Source of the DNA: Flectobacillus rivi
GTDB taxonomy: Bacteria > Bacteroidota > Bacteroidia > Cytophagales > Spirosomataceae
DNA length: 64,000 bases
Direction: 5' to 3'
Assembly: GCF_030056655.1 (NCBI RefSeq)
Contig: NZ_JASHIE010000017.1
Coordinates: forward strand, 1-64,000
Below are positions 54,176 through 63,613 of the stretch, one piece after another; position 1 is the stretch's first letter; the number at the start of each line of letters is the position of its first letter. Both the position numbers and the translations under genes were made by a program. Below the pieces are notes generated by a model. It searched no databases. It saw nothing but the letters and a program-made list of their open reading frames with translations, and was not told the origin of the DNA.

Positions 54176-55777
54176 TTATGCCTCTGCCGCCAACTTAAAT
54201 TCCGAGGTAAAGTGGAATTGAATATCAGGGTTATTTTGGATATTCATACGCAAAATCCAATCAGATTCAGCTAAGAATACATAATTACCATCTTTATCAG
54301 TAGCGATTTGTTGTCCTTTCAAACGAACAAACTCAGCTAATTTTTTAGGGTCTTCAGAGGTAATCCAACATGCTTTAGCGATGTCACGATGATCGAAGCG
54401 ACATTTTGCTCCATATTCATGTTCCAAACGATATTGAATTACTTCATATTGGAGTTCTCCTACGGTACCAACAATTTTACGATTACCCAAATGAGACTGC
54501 GTAAATAACTGCGCTACCCCTTCATCTGTCAACTGCTCAATCCCTTTTTCCAATTGCTTGGCTTTCATTGGGTCGAGGTTGATAAGTTCTTTAAAGATTT
54601 CAGGAGAAAAGCTTGGAATACCTTGGTAAAACATACTTTCACCTTCAGTGAGCGTATCGCCAATTTTAAAGTTACCTGTGTCATACAAACCTACTACGTC
54701 ACCAGGGAAGCCTTCGTCGATGACTTCCTTATCTTGTGCCATAAAGTTGTAAGGGTTGTTGAAACGCACGTTTTTGTCTAAACGCACATGCTTATAAAAC
54801 TTGTTACGCTCAAATACACCTGAACAAATACGCAAGAATGCGATTCTATCACGGTGTTTAGGATCTAAGTTTGCGTGGATTTTGAAGATAAAACCAGAGA
54901 ACTTTTTCTCATCTGGTTCTACAATACGTGTATCTGTTTGGCGCTTTTGAGTTGATGGAGCAATTTGAGTAAATGTATCCAACAATTCTTGAACACCAAA
55001 GTTATTTACTGCCGAACCAAAAAATACTGGGGCAACTTCACCCGATAGATATTCAGCACGATCGAAGTCGTTATAAACTCCTTCGATAAGTTCAACATCT
55101 TCACGAAGCTGATTAGCATCACGTTCGCCAACACGTTTGTCTAGTTCCTCAGACCAAATATCTACAGAAACAACCTCTTTTTCAATTTTGGTTTTGTTGG
55201 CGCTAAACAAGTTTAGAGACTTTTCATAAAGGTTATATACCCCTTTAAAGTTAGCTCCAATATTGATAGGCCAAGTCAATGGACGAACTTTGATACCAAG
55301 TTTTTGCTCTAACTCGTCCAGTAGGTCAAACGCATACTGACCTTCGCGGTCCATTTTATTGATGAAAATGATTACTGGCGTATTACGCATACGACATACC
55401 TCCATCAATTTTTCTGTTTGTTCCTCAACCCCTTTTACACAGTCGATTACCAAGATAACTGAGTCTACAGCCGTAAGCGTACGGTAAGTATCTTCGGCAA
55501 AGTCTTTGTGACCTGGTGTATCGAGGATATTGATTTTTACATCATTATATTCAAAAGTCATTACCGAGGTAGCCACAGAGATACCTCTTTGACGCTCGAT
55601 TTCCATAAAATCGGAGGTTGCACCCTTTTTGATTTTATTTGATTTTACAGCCCCCGCTGTTTGGATAGCTCCACCGAACAAAAGTAGTTTTTCGGTAAGC
55701 GTAGTTTTACCCGCATCGGGGTGGGAAATGATACCGAATGTACGGCGTTTTTGTATTTCTTCTTGTAACGTTGCCAT
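54176..55777 (-). CDS. prfC: Peptide chain release factor 3
   Basis: This protein of about 533 residues is the usual RF3 length. The start is MATLQEEIQKRRTFG; the longer frame adds 44 codons with no homology. The translational GTPase domain has SHPDAGKTTL (P-loop), 'RQRGISVATSVMTF', DTPGHKDF and NKMDRE. The RF3-specific part includes FSGFIFKIHANLDPKHRDRI and 'KCRFDHRDIAKACWITSED' near the end. It recycles RF1 and RF2 from the ribosome after peptide release. It is monocistronic, between its own terminator and a terminator of the next gene. Confidence 0.95.
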   Translation of the reverse strand: MATLQEEIQKRRTFGIISHPDAGKTTLTEKLLLFGGAIQTAGAVKSNKIKKGATSDFMEIERQRGISVATSVMTFEYNDVKINILDTPGHKDFAEDTYRTLTAVDSVILVIDCVKGVEEQTEKLMEVCRMRNTPVIIFINKMDREGQYAFDLLDELEQKLGIKVRPLTWPINIGANFKGVYNLYEKSLNLFSANKTKIEKEVVSVDIWSEELDKRVGERDANQLREDVELIEGVYNDFDRAEYLSGEVAPVFFGSAVNNFGVQELLDTFTQIAPSTQKRQTDTRIVEPDEKKFSGFIFKIHANLDPKHRDRIAFLRICSGVFERNKFYKHVRLDKNVRFNNPYNFMAQDKEVIDEGFPGDVVGLYDTGNFKIGDTLTEGESMFYQGIPSFSPEIFKELINLDPMKAKQLEKGIEQLTDEGVAQLFTQSHLGNRKIVGTVGELQYEVIQYRLEHEYGAKCRFDHRDIAKACWITSEDPKKLAEFVRLKGQQIATDKDGNYVFLAESDWILRMNIQNNPDIQFHFTSEFKLAAEA

Positions 55778-55892
55778 ATTTAATAATCGACTGTCAAAAT
55801 CGAAATGCAAAATTACGGATAAAAAAACAAAACCCACAGGTTTTTTGGGATTGAGTGCTTTGAATTTGAGTGAATTAAACTTCTTAATAAAA

Positions 55893-55930
55893 TCAAAAGG
55901 CTCTAACAAATCAATGCTAGAGCCTTTTGA
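55893..55930 (-). terminator. Terminator of the APC permease gene
   Basis: A 13-bp stem TCAAAAGGCTCTA/TAGAGCCTTTTGA has a 12-nt loop, downstream of the permease on the minus strand. Confidence 0.8.
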
Positions 55931-55968
55931 GTATCTGTAGAATCAAGCTTAAAGCTTAATTTTTAAGT

Positions 55969-57447
55969 CTACTTTTCGTTCAAATTACTGTTTGGTTTAC
56001 CGTAAAGGAAGTACACAACCAAACCGATTAGTAACCATCCGAATGCCAATTTTTGAGCCAAACCATCCAAGTTGAAAATCAAGAAAAGGTTTGTTAAGAT
56101 ACCTAGTGGAGCAACGATTTTCAAGGCTGGAGCTTTGAAGTCACGCTCTAAGTTAGGCTCTCTGTAACGCAATAACAATACTGCTAAACATACCATGGCA
56201 AAGGCAAACAAAGTACCGAATGAACACATATCGCTCAATACACCAATTGGCGTAAACGCTGATACAACTGATACTAAGAAACCTACCAAGATTGTGCTTT
56301 TCCAAGGAGTACGGAAAGTTGGGTGAACCTGACGGAAGAAGTTTGGTAACAAACCATCTTTTGCCATACCTAAGAATACACGTGTTTGACCTAACATCAT
56401 TACCAACATTACCGAAATCAAACCAGCTGTTGCAGCAGCAGTAATAATAAATACTGCCCAAGGTTGACCTACTTTATCGAATGCGTAAGCTACAGGCGCT
56501 TTCAAAGCATCACCTACGATGTCTTTGTAGTTAATCATACCCGTCAATACCAAAGAAACCAAGATATAAAGGATTGTACAGATTACCAATGAAGCAATAA
56601 TAGCAAAAGGCATATCTTTCTTAGGATTGATAGCTTCACCAGCTTGTGTAGATACAGCATCAAAACCAATATAAGCAAAGAAGATAGCCGCAGCACCACT
56701 CGCAATACCACCCCATCCGTAAGCTTCTTTCATAGAACCATCAGCGTGTTCTACCATTTCAGGAGCAGGGATAAATGGAGTCCAGTTAGCAGTGTTTACA
56801 AAAAATGCACCTACGATAATTACGAATAAGATCGCAGCTACTTTCAAGATTACAATAATGTTGTTGGCACTTGCCGCTTCTTTGATACCTTTAACCAAGA
56901 TATAAGTTACCAACCAAGTAACAACAAAGGCAGGTAAGTTGATACCCCAACCTACGTGCTCAAGTCCCATAGATTTGGCATAAGTTGCTGCCGAAAACGG
57001 GTCATTTTTTAAATAATAAGGAATTTCAATACCGAATAAGTGGAGTAGCTTATTGAAGTACCCGGACCAACTCACGGCTACAGTCATTGCCCCCATGGCA
57101 TATTCTAACACAAGTCCCCAACCAATAATCCAAGCAAAGAATTCACCGATTGTACCATAAGCGTAGGCATAAGCTGAGCCCTCTACAGGAAGTAGAGCTG
57201 CAAACTCAGCATAGCAAAGAGCTGCAAAAATACAGCCGATACCTGCTAATACGAATGATAATGCCAAAGCCGGGCCAGCATGATAGTGAGCGCCTGTACC
57301 AGTTAATACGAAGATACCTCCACCGATAATCGCACCGATACCGATAGCAGTCAAGCTCCATTTACCAAGGACGCGCTTCAGCTCACTGTTTTTAATATCT
57401 GCCTCGTAAGCTGACATAGGCTTTTTGCGCCAAATACTGTTACTCAT
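55969..57447 (-). CDS. APC-family amino acid permease
   Basis: This 492-residue inner-membrane protein has about 12 helices. The first helix has the APC signature 'LTAIGIGAIIGGGIFVLTGT' with the unwound GIGAIIGGGI substrate site. The middle contains 'FFAYIGFDAVSTQAGEA', typical of the cationic amino acid transporter (CAT/YfnA) branch. The C-terminus is short and charged. It probably imports an amino acid by proton coupling. The substrate is not determined by sequence. It stands alone. Confidence 0.92.
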   Translation of the reverse strand: MSNSIWRKKPMSAYEADIKNSELKRVLGKWSLTAIGIGAIIGGGIFVLTGTGAHYHAGPALALSFVLAGIGCIFAALCYAEFAALLPVEGSAYAYAYGTIGEFFAWIIGWGLVLEYAMGAMTVAVSWSGYFNKLLHLFGIEIPYYLKNDPFSAATYAKSMGLEHVGWGINLPAFVVTWLVTYILVKGIKEAASANNIIVILKVAAILFVIIVGAFFVNTANWTPFIPAPEMVEHADGSMKEAYGWGGIASGAAAIFFAYIGFDAVSTQAGEAINPKKDMPFAIIASLVICTILYILVSLVLTGMINYKDIVGDALKAPVAYAFDKVGQPWAVFIITAAATAGLISVMLVMMLGQTRVFLGMAKDGLLPNFFRQVHPTFRTPWKSTILVGFLVSVVSAFTPIGVLSDMCSFGTLFAFAMVCLAVLLLRYREPNLERDFKAPALKIVAPLGILTNLFLIFNLDGLAQKLAFGWLLIGLVVYFLYGKPNSNLNEK

Positions 57448-57550
57448 AAAGAAAAGGTTTTAGTTTATTTTATTGTGATTGAAGGTAATTACAGAACAGA
57501 ATTGTATAAACTGTGTTTCAAGATAGTTAATATTTTGTCGTGAAACAAAA

Positions 57551-57586
57551 AAAGACCTCATAGCTTTTGGGGGCTATGAGGTCTTT
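57551..57586 (-). terminator. Terminator of secDF
   Basis: A 14-bp stem AAAGACCTCATAGC/GCTATGAGGTCTTT has a TTTTGGGG loop, with T-rich sequence after it on the minus strand. Confidence 0.85.
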
Positions 57587-57594
57587 GAGAGTAA

Positions 57595-60555
57595 TTACTT
57601 AGAAGGGTTTGCGGCTGGCGCTACAGCTTTCTTCTTTCCTGTTCCAAGGTCAATAACGATTGGAGCAGCTACGAAGATAGATGAGTATGCACCAAATACT
57701 ACCCCGATAAACATCGCAAATGAGAATCCACGCAAGATGTCACCACCAAAGAACAACAATACTGATACTACCAAGAATACAGTTGTTGCTGTCATTACGG
57801 TACGGCTCATTGTATGGTTAATAGAAGTATTGATTGTTTTGATAATCAACTCTTTGTCTGACAAGTCTGCATCAACACCAATTTCTTCACGAATACGGTC
57901 AAATACTACCACAGTATCGTTAATTGAATAACCGATTACCGTCAATACAGCAGCGATAAAGATTTGGTCAACTTCTAATTCTAAACCAAAGATACGAACG
58001 ATACCTACCATACCCAATACTACTAAAGTATCGTGTAACAAGGCGATAACGCTACCCAATGAATATTGCCATTTACGGAAACGAATCAAGATATAGATAA
58101 AAATGGCAATTAAAGCATAACCAATAGATACAAATGACTGTGTCAAGATATCATCGGCAATAGTTGCACCTACTTTAGATTCTGATAGGATTACTGGTTT
58201 GTCAGCAGCAAATTGTGTCAATCCTTTCTCCAAAGCAGCACGAACTTTTTGGTTAGCAGCAGCAGACTCATCTTCAACCAAATACGCTGTTGTAACCTTC
58301 ATCTTAGTAGGACCGTTGAAAGTTTTTACTTCAACACCTTTTTCTTCAAAATCATCTTTCAATGCTTCTTTAATATCTGTTGCATCTACTGGTTTAGCAA
58401 ACTCAACTACATAAGAACGACCACCTTTGAAGTCAACACCTAAGTTGAAACCACCTTGTGCAATCAACACACCCATACCCAAAGCGATTAAGCCCCAAGA
58501 GAACCAGTAAGAGTATTTACGTTTCCCGATAAAGTCGAAATCCATTCCTTTGAATAGGTCTTTCGAAATAAATGTTTCGAATGTTACTTCTTTCTCTTTA
58601 CCAGCAGCAATTTTACGTTGTACCATCCAGTCTACCAATACGTGTGATACGAATACAGAAGTAAATACTGAAGTAACCAAACCAATACAAAGTGTTACAC
58701 CAAATCCTTTTACAGAACCAGAACCGAAGAAAATCAAGATAGCACCAACCAAGATTGTAGTAATGTTACCATCCAAAATAGCTGATAGAGCTTTTTCATA
58801 TCCTAATTTTACGGCCTCCAACAATCCTACACCACGATGTAATTCTTCACGAATACGTTCATTAATCAATACGTTGGCATCTACCGCCATACCCAATGTC
58901 AATACGATACCTGCGATACCTGGCAATGTCAAGGCTGCTTGAATTTGAACCGTGATACCTGCAATAAAGAATACGTTGAACAATAACGCAGTGTTTGCCA
59001 TCCAACCTGGGTTACCATAATAACCAATCATAAAGATGATTACTAAACCTAAACCGATAGCCATTGACAAATAACCTTGGTTGATAGCTTCCTGACCTAA
59101 TGATGGACCGATGAAAGCGTCTTCAACGATACGAGTTGGAGCTGGCAATTTACCTGCTTTCAATACGTTTGCTAAGTCTTTTGCTTCTTCTACAGTAAAT
59201 GAACCAGAGATAGATGAACGACCGTTAGGAATTTCACCGTTGATTACTGGAGCAGAATATACATAGTTATCCAATACGATTGCTACACGTTTACCAATGC
59301 TAGCAGCTGTCAAGTTTTTCCAAATACGAGAACCTGTACCGTTCATCAACATCGTTACTTCAGGACGCTGATTTTGATCGTAGTCTTGTGAAGCATCTAC
59401 AATTACATCACCTTCTAAAGGAGCTGGTTGATTTTCAGTTTTCTTGATTGCTTCAAATTGAATAATTTCATCACCAGTCGTTGATGGAATTCCTTTAGCA
59501 TACCATACAAAAGTTAAGTTTGATGGGAACATCATTTTTACTTCTGGACGACGGAACAATTCATTAACACGAGCAGTGTCTTTACGCATTACACCCCAGC
59601 TTCTTCCTTGGTTGTCCAAAGGCAAGAATAGTTTTGTCAAAGCAGCACCTGAAGTTGTATCTGTTTTTGCTGTGTCTTTTTTAGCAGCTTTTGATGCAGC
59701 CAATTGACCTGCCAAACCACTTTTTGAAGTATCAGCAGTAGCAGCCGTTGTAGTAGCAACAGTTGCTTTTTTCGCTTTTTCTTCAGCAGCCAAATATTCA
59801 CCCAATGTATTCAAACCTTGTCCCCATTCGTTGATTTCTGCAACCTCAACAAATTCCAATTTAGCAGCACCTGCCAATAATTTACGAGCACGCTCAGGGT
59901 TATCTACACCTGGTAATTCAACTTGGATACGGTTTGTACCTGGCAAACGTTGGATGTTCGGGTTAGCTACACCGAACTTGTCAATACGTGATTGAATGAT
60001 TTTGTAAACGCGGTCTACAGCACCATTAATTTCGGCATTAACTACTTTCTTCACTTGAGCATCAGAAGAGTTTGAGCTCAATTTGTCACGGTTTACAGAG
60101 TTAGCGAAAATCGTAGCTAAACGTTGGCTTGGAGCAATTTTAGCAAACTCTTCGAAGAAGATGTCATTGAATGGCTTCGTTGAAGTCGCTTGCAATTTTG
60201 AAGCGTTAGCTAACGCTTTCTCAAAATTAGGGTCATTACTTTTTCCAGAAAGTGCACGTAACATTTCTACTGGAGATACTTCCAATACTGCACTGAAACC
60301 ACCTTCCAAGTCAAGACCTTTGTGAAGCGCATAAGTAGTTACATCTTGCAATGTGAAGCCCAAATACACTGGTTGCTTCCACAATGAATCGATATAACGA
60401 GTTTTTTTAGCTGGGTCGAGTTTTCCATCTTTCGATGTTGCATACGCAATTGCATCTTCACGAACCGAATTAGCCTTCCATGTAAACGAAAGGAAGAACA
60501 AACATAGGGCTGAAATAATACCAGTCAGCCACACAATGGCACCTTTGTAACGCAT
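57595..60555 (-). CDS. secDF: Fused protein translocase subunit SecDF
   Basis: This 986-residue single chain combines SecD and SecF. The SecD half starts MRYKGAIVWLTG, with LGLDLEGGF-like 'HKGLDLEGGFSAVLEV', the P1 periplasmic domain and a Ala/Lys/Thr-rich insert (about 265-300). Its membrane block has VLTLGMAVDANVLINERIREE. The SecF half begins near 680 with 'GGFNLGVDFKGGRSYVVEFA' and a second block 'VIGYSINDTVVVFDRIREE'. The paired conserved Asp residues in both blocks support proton-driven pulling of exported proteins. SecDF fusion is normal in Bacteroidota. It is monocistronic. Confidence 0.97.
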   Translation of the reverse strand: MRYKGAIVWLTGIISALCLFFLSFTWKANSVREDAIAYATSKDGKLDPAKKTRYIDSLWKQPVYLGFTLQDVTTYALHKGLDLEGGFSAVLEVSPVEMLRALSGKSNDPNFEKALANASKLQATSTKPFNDIFFEEFAKIAPSQRLATIFANSVNRDKLSSNSSDAQVKKVVNAEINGAVDRVYKIIQSRIDKFGVANPNIQRLPGTNRIQVELPGVDNPERARKLLAGAAKLEFVEVAEINEWGQGLNTLGEYLAAEEKAKKATVATTTAATADTSKSGLAGQLAASKAAKKDTAKTDTTSGAALTKLFLPLDNQGRSWGVMRKDTARVNELFRRPEVKMMFPSNLTFVWYAKGIPSTTGDEIIQFEAIKKTENQPAPLEGDVIVDASQDYDQNQRPEVTMLMNGTGSRIWKNLTAASIGKRVAIVLDNYVYSAPVINGEIPNGRSSISGSFTVEEAKDLANVLKAGKLPAPTRIVEDAFIGPSLGQEAINQGYLSMAIGLGLVIIFMIGYYGNPGWMANTALLFNVFFIAGITVQIQAALTLPGIAGIVLTLGMAVDANVLINERIREELHRGVGLLEAVKLGYEKALSAILDGNITTILVGAILIFFGSGSVKGFGVTLCIGLVTSVFTSVFVSHVLVDWMVQRKIAAGKEKEVTFETFISKDLFKGMDFDFIGKRKYSYWFSWGLIALGMGVLIAQGGFNLGVDFKGGRSYVVEFAKPVDATDIKEALKDDFEEKGVEVKTFNGPTKMKVTTAYLVEDESAAANQKVRAALEKGLTQFAADKPVILSESKVGATIADDILTQSFVSIGYALIAIFIYILIRFRKWQYSLGSVIALLHDTLVVLGMVGIVRIFGLELEVDQIFIAAVLTVIGYSINDTVVVFDRIREEIGVDADLSDKELIIKTINTSINHTMSRTVMTATTVFLVVSVLLFFGGDILRGFSFAMFIGVVFGAYSSIFVAAPIVIDLGTGKKKAVAPAANPSK

Positions 60556-60752
60556 TTGTTTTTAGTTATTTGAAAAATGAATGTGAATTACTTGTGTAAC
60601 AGTCGCCTATTACAAGATTGGAAAAGGGTTTGGTAAGGGTGGAGTAAATGTTGAGTCTGAAGCTTGGGAAATCGTGATACAAATGACCAATAAATTGCCC
60701 ATAAAGCCTATATCGTTAGACTTTCAATCATTTAAACCAAGAAAAAAGGGAA

Positions 60753-61118
60753 TCAGGGAGCATTGGTAGCAATAAAATGCTCGAACAGAATTTCGTAAAG
60801 AATATTAGGAGAAGTAACCTTCAATTGCTGACCCAAAGCATGAACTGCCACAGGGATCGCAACGCTAGGAATCGAAAAAACAAAATCGCTAACGGCATCA
60901 AAACTAATACTTGGACTAGCGTGCATTACCGACAATTCACTTACTGAACATTCAGGAGTAGCTCCTTTTTGCTTTTTGGACTGCTCAGTTTTCGCTTTTT
61001 TTACACCAGAATAGTGTACCTGCGATGCCGAAAATGTTTTACCAAAAACGGTAAACATCAGCATCAAGCACACGAAAAAAGTGCTGAACAAACGCGATAT
61101 GTGAGATGTTTTTTTCAT
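60753..61118 (-). CDS. Hypothetical small exported protein
   Basis: This protein of about 121 residues starts at MKKTSHISRLFSTFF with a signal-like hydrophobic segment (about 10-30). The rest has a basic stretch (KKAKTEQSKKQKG) and a C-terminal helical part. It has no recognised family. It lies between secDF and nadC on the minus strand with no close partner. The Met eight codons upstream is a less likely start. Confidence 0.45.
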   Translation of the reverse strand: MKKTSHISRLFSTFFVCLMLMFTVFGKTFSASQVHYSGVKKAKTEQSKKQKGATPECSVSELSVMHASPSISFDAVSDFVFSIPSVAIPVAVHALGQQLKVTSPNILYEILFEHFIATNAP

Positions 61119-61279
61119 TGTTGAACACAAAAGTAGCAAGTTTTATAGAAGTATCGCAAACTTTACACCAAATTTTACGTCTGTATAAAAAGAGACTTAC
61201 CCAATTTTCTTGGGATTTTTATAACAATAATGAGGTATTGCCTACAAAAAATTTCAAAAGTACAATTGAATAATTTTCT

Positions 61280-61287
61280 TACTTTTG
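61280..61287 (+). promoter_or_regulatory. Possible -7 box of nadC
   Basis: TACTTTTG matches TAnnTTTG, 26 bp upstream of the nadC ATG. The -33 side is weak. Confidence 0.4.
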
Positions 61288-61312
61288 GGACATAAAACAA
61301 TCTGTATCTAGC

Positions 61313-62167
61313 ATGTTTAATTATTTAGAACCAACTTATATCAAAAACTTCATTCAAAATGCTTTGACTGAAGACGTCGGTGATGGCGATCATACTTCGC
61401 TCTCGACTGTACCGCATGATGCCATTGGACGTGCCAGATTATTGGTAAAAGATAAAGGAATTTTGGCTGGCGTCGAACTTGCCAAAATGATTTTTGCAGA
61501 AGTTGATCCTGAGCTTCAGGTTACAACTATCCTCGAGGATGGTACATCTATCGACCGTGGACAAATCGTATTAACAGTAGAAGGTCGCTCGCAGTCAATT
61601 CTGAAGGCTGAGCGCTTGGTACTCAACTGTATGCAACGTATGTCGGGTATTGCTACCTATACACGCTCGATGGTCAATTTGATTGAAGGTACCAATGCCA
61701 AATTATTAGATACCCGTAAAACAACGCCTAATTTTAGACTTTGTGAAAAATGGGCTTGCAAAATTGGAGGTGCTGTAAACCATCGCTACGCACTTTTTGA
61801 TATGATCTTAATCAAAGATAATCACGTAGATTATGCTGGAGGTATTGCTAATGCAATTCTTCAGGCTAATGAATATTTAGTGAAAACGGAAAAAAGCCTC
61901 CAAATCGAAATTGAAGTTCGTAACCTTGAAGAATTACAACAAGTTTTAGCGATTGGTCAAGTTAATAGAATCATGTTGGATAACTTCAGTTTTGAAAACC
62001 TTCGTGAAGCAGTTCGCTTAATCGATGGTAAATACTTGACTGAAGCTTCGGGCGGTATCAACGAAACTACCATTCGCCAATATGCCGAATGTGGCGTAGA
62101 TTATATTTCGAGTGGAGCATTGACTCACCAAATCAAAAGCTTAGATTTAAGTTTAAAAGCGTACTAA
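61313..62167 (+). CDS. nadC: Nicotinate-nucleotide pyrophosphorylase NadC
   Basis: This 284-residue protein is a quinolinate phosphoribosyltransferase. It makes nicotinate mononucleotide from quinolinate and PRPP in de novo NAD synthesis. Clear motifs are LLDTRKTTPNFRLCEKWA, KIGGAVNHRYALFDMILIKDNH, 'IEIEVRNLEEL' and EASGGINETTIRQYAECGVDYIS. It is upstream of nadA with a gap of about 210 bp holding a promoter-like region, so operon status is uncertain. nadB is not in the window. Confidence 0.95.
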   Translation: MFNYLEPTYIKNFIQNALTEDVGDGDHTSLSTVPHDAIGRARLLVKDKGILAGVELAKMIFAEVDPELQVTTILEDGTSIDRGQIVLTVEGRSQSILKAERLVLNCMQRMSGIATYTRSMVNLIEGTNAKLLDTRKTTPNFRLCEKWACKIGGAVNHRYALFDMILIKDNHVDYAGGIANAILQANEYLVKTEKSLQIEIEVRNLEELQQVLAIGQVNRIMLDNFSFENLREAVRLIDGKYLTEASGGINETTIRQYAECGVDYISSGALTHQIKSLDLSLKAY

Positions 62168-62378
62168 AGAATAATGAAGAATTGTGAGGTGTAAGTGTTT
62201 TCAACTATAGCGGATTTGGGATTTCTGATTTCGGAAATATGGGAAAACACCTTCATTTCTATAAAATAGCTTAAAAGTATGTTACACCTCCGCGTGGCAT
62301 AGCTTGCCATTTCATATTAGTATCTATTAAAACTTGATTTATTTTTAAACTAGACAACAATTCACCGATTAATAAAAA

Positions 62379-63368
62379 ATGAACTTACTAGACGAAGTAA
62401 ATAAAGTAGGCTATGTGAGCCGTTCGGTACCTTTTAAGGGAACTGACTTGAAAGAAGAAATTTTAAAACTCAAAAAAGAAAAAAATGCTGTAATCTTGGC
62501 TCACTATTATGTAGATGCTGAAATTCAAGATTTGGCTGACTTTTTGGGAGATAGTCTTGCCTTGGCACAAGCAGCCGAAAAGACAGATGCCGATATGATT
62601 GTATTTTGTGGCGTGCATTTTATGGGTGAAACAGCCAAGATTTTGAACCCTAACAAAAAAGTCGTTATCCCCGACTTCAATGCAGGTTGTTCGTTGGCAG
62701 ATTCTGCTCCAAAAGAAGAATTCGCCGCTTTCAAGGCTCAGTATCCTGAGGCTGTTGTGGTAAGTTATATCAACTGTACGGCCGATGTCAAAGCCATGAC
62801 AGATATTATTTGTACTTCATCGAACGCTCTCAAGGTGGTTGAATCGATTCCTGCGGATAAGCAAATCATCTTCGCACCAGATGCCAATTTGGGAAGATAT
62901 GTAGCGAAGAAAACAGGTCGTGACCTTATTCTTTGGGATGGTGCTTGTATTGTTCACATCGATATTTCCTTAGAGAAATTGAAAAAAGTAAAGGAGGAAA
63001 ATCCTAATGCTTTATTGATTGCTCACCCAGAATGTAAAGAGGTTATTCTTTCACAAGCTGATTTTGTAGGCTCAACTACTGCTCTTTTGAATTTTGTAAA
63101 AGACTCTGATTGCCAAGAATTTATCGTAGCTACCGAAGCAGGTATTTTACATAAAATGAAGGAGTCTGTTCCGAATAAGAAGATTATTCCAGCGCCTGCC
63201 AATGAGAAAAACACTTGCGCATGCTCAGAATGTCCATATATGAAAATGAATACCTTGGAAAAACTCTATAACGCCATGTTCTATGAGTTGCCAGAAATTC
63301 AGGTAGCAGAAGACGTTCGTGAACCAGCACTCAAAGCCTTAAAAGCTATGTTGGAGATTAGTAAATAG
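62379..63368 (+). CDS. nadA: Quinolinate synthase NadA
   Basis: This 329-residue protein condenses iminoaspartate with dihydroxyacetone phosphate to quinolinate. The [4Fe-4S] ligands are present: Cys104 in FNAGCSLADS, the Cys of the HPEC motif (about 219) and Cys285 in the C-terminal ACSECPYMKMN. 'LAHYYVDAEIQDLADFLGDS' and FCGVHFMGETAKIL are family signatures. It lies downstream of nadC, so the pathway pair is clear. It ends in a terminator of the dispersed long-hairpin type. Confidence 0.96.
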   Translation: MNLLDEVNKVGYVSRSVPFKGTDLKEEILKLKKEKNAVILAHYYVDAEIQDLADFLGDSLALAQAAEKTDADMIVFCGVHFMGETAKILNPNKKVVIPDFNAGCSLADSAPKEEFAAFKAQYPEAVVVSYINCTADVKAMTDIICTSSNALKVVESIPADKQIIFAPDANLGRYVAKKTGRDLILWDGACIVHIDISLEKLKKVKEENPNALLIAHPECKEVILSQADFVGSTTALLNFVKDSDCQEFIVATEAGILHKMKESVPNKKIIPAPANEKNTCACSECPYMKMNTLEKLYNAMFYELPEIQVAEDVREPALKALKAMLEISK

Positions 63369-63407
63369 AAAATATTTTGCCAAATGAGTCATTATTCTGA
63401 CATATAG

Positions 63408-63454
63408 TATCAAAAAAGGCGTTCGAAATGAGTTTTTCGAACGCCTTTTTGATA
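63408..63454 (+). terminator. Long terminator hairpin of nadA
   Basis: A stem of about 20 bp (TATCAAAAAAGGCGTTCGAAA arm, written in part: TATCAAAAAAGGCG) has a 6-nt loop, with one unpaired base in the T-run. The left flank ATATAGTATCAAAAAA is shared with 7841 and 14469. Confidence 0.85.
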
Positions 63455-63486
63455 AATACCCCATGATTCCTTTCAAATAAACTAGT

Positions 63487-63540
63487 AAAAAATAATCACT
63501 AAATTGCTCAATCAGTCATTCACTAAATTATGAGTGAATT
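63487..63540. repeat. Dispersed intergenic repeat copy
   Basis: The words AATCACTAAATT, TCAATCAGTCATTCACTAAA and ATGAGTGAATTATG match copies at 7746, 23030, 29066, 38464 and 49675 in either orientation. Confidence 0.45.
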
Positions 63541-63613
63541 ATGTCTAACTGAGTACTTTTCCACAGCCTCTTCTTTTCTAGCATATCCTCAATTTTCAAC
63601 TTGAAACTTTGCT

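Noticed and set aside
55778..55909. 44-codon extension of prfC
   Set aside because: RF3 proteins begin near MATLQEEI; the extra codons have no similarity to the family.
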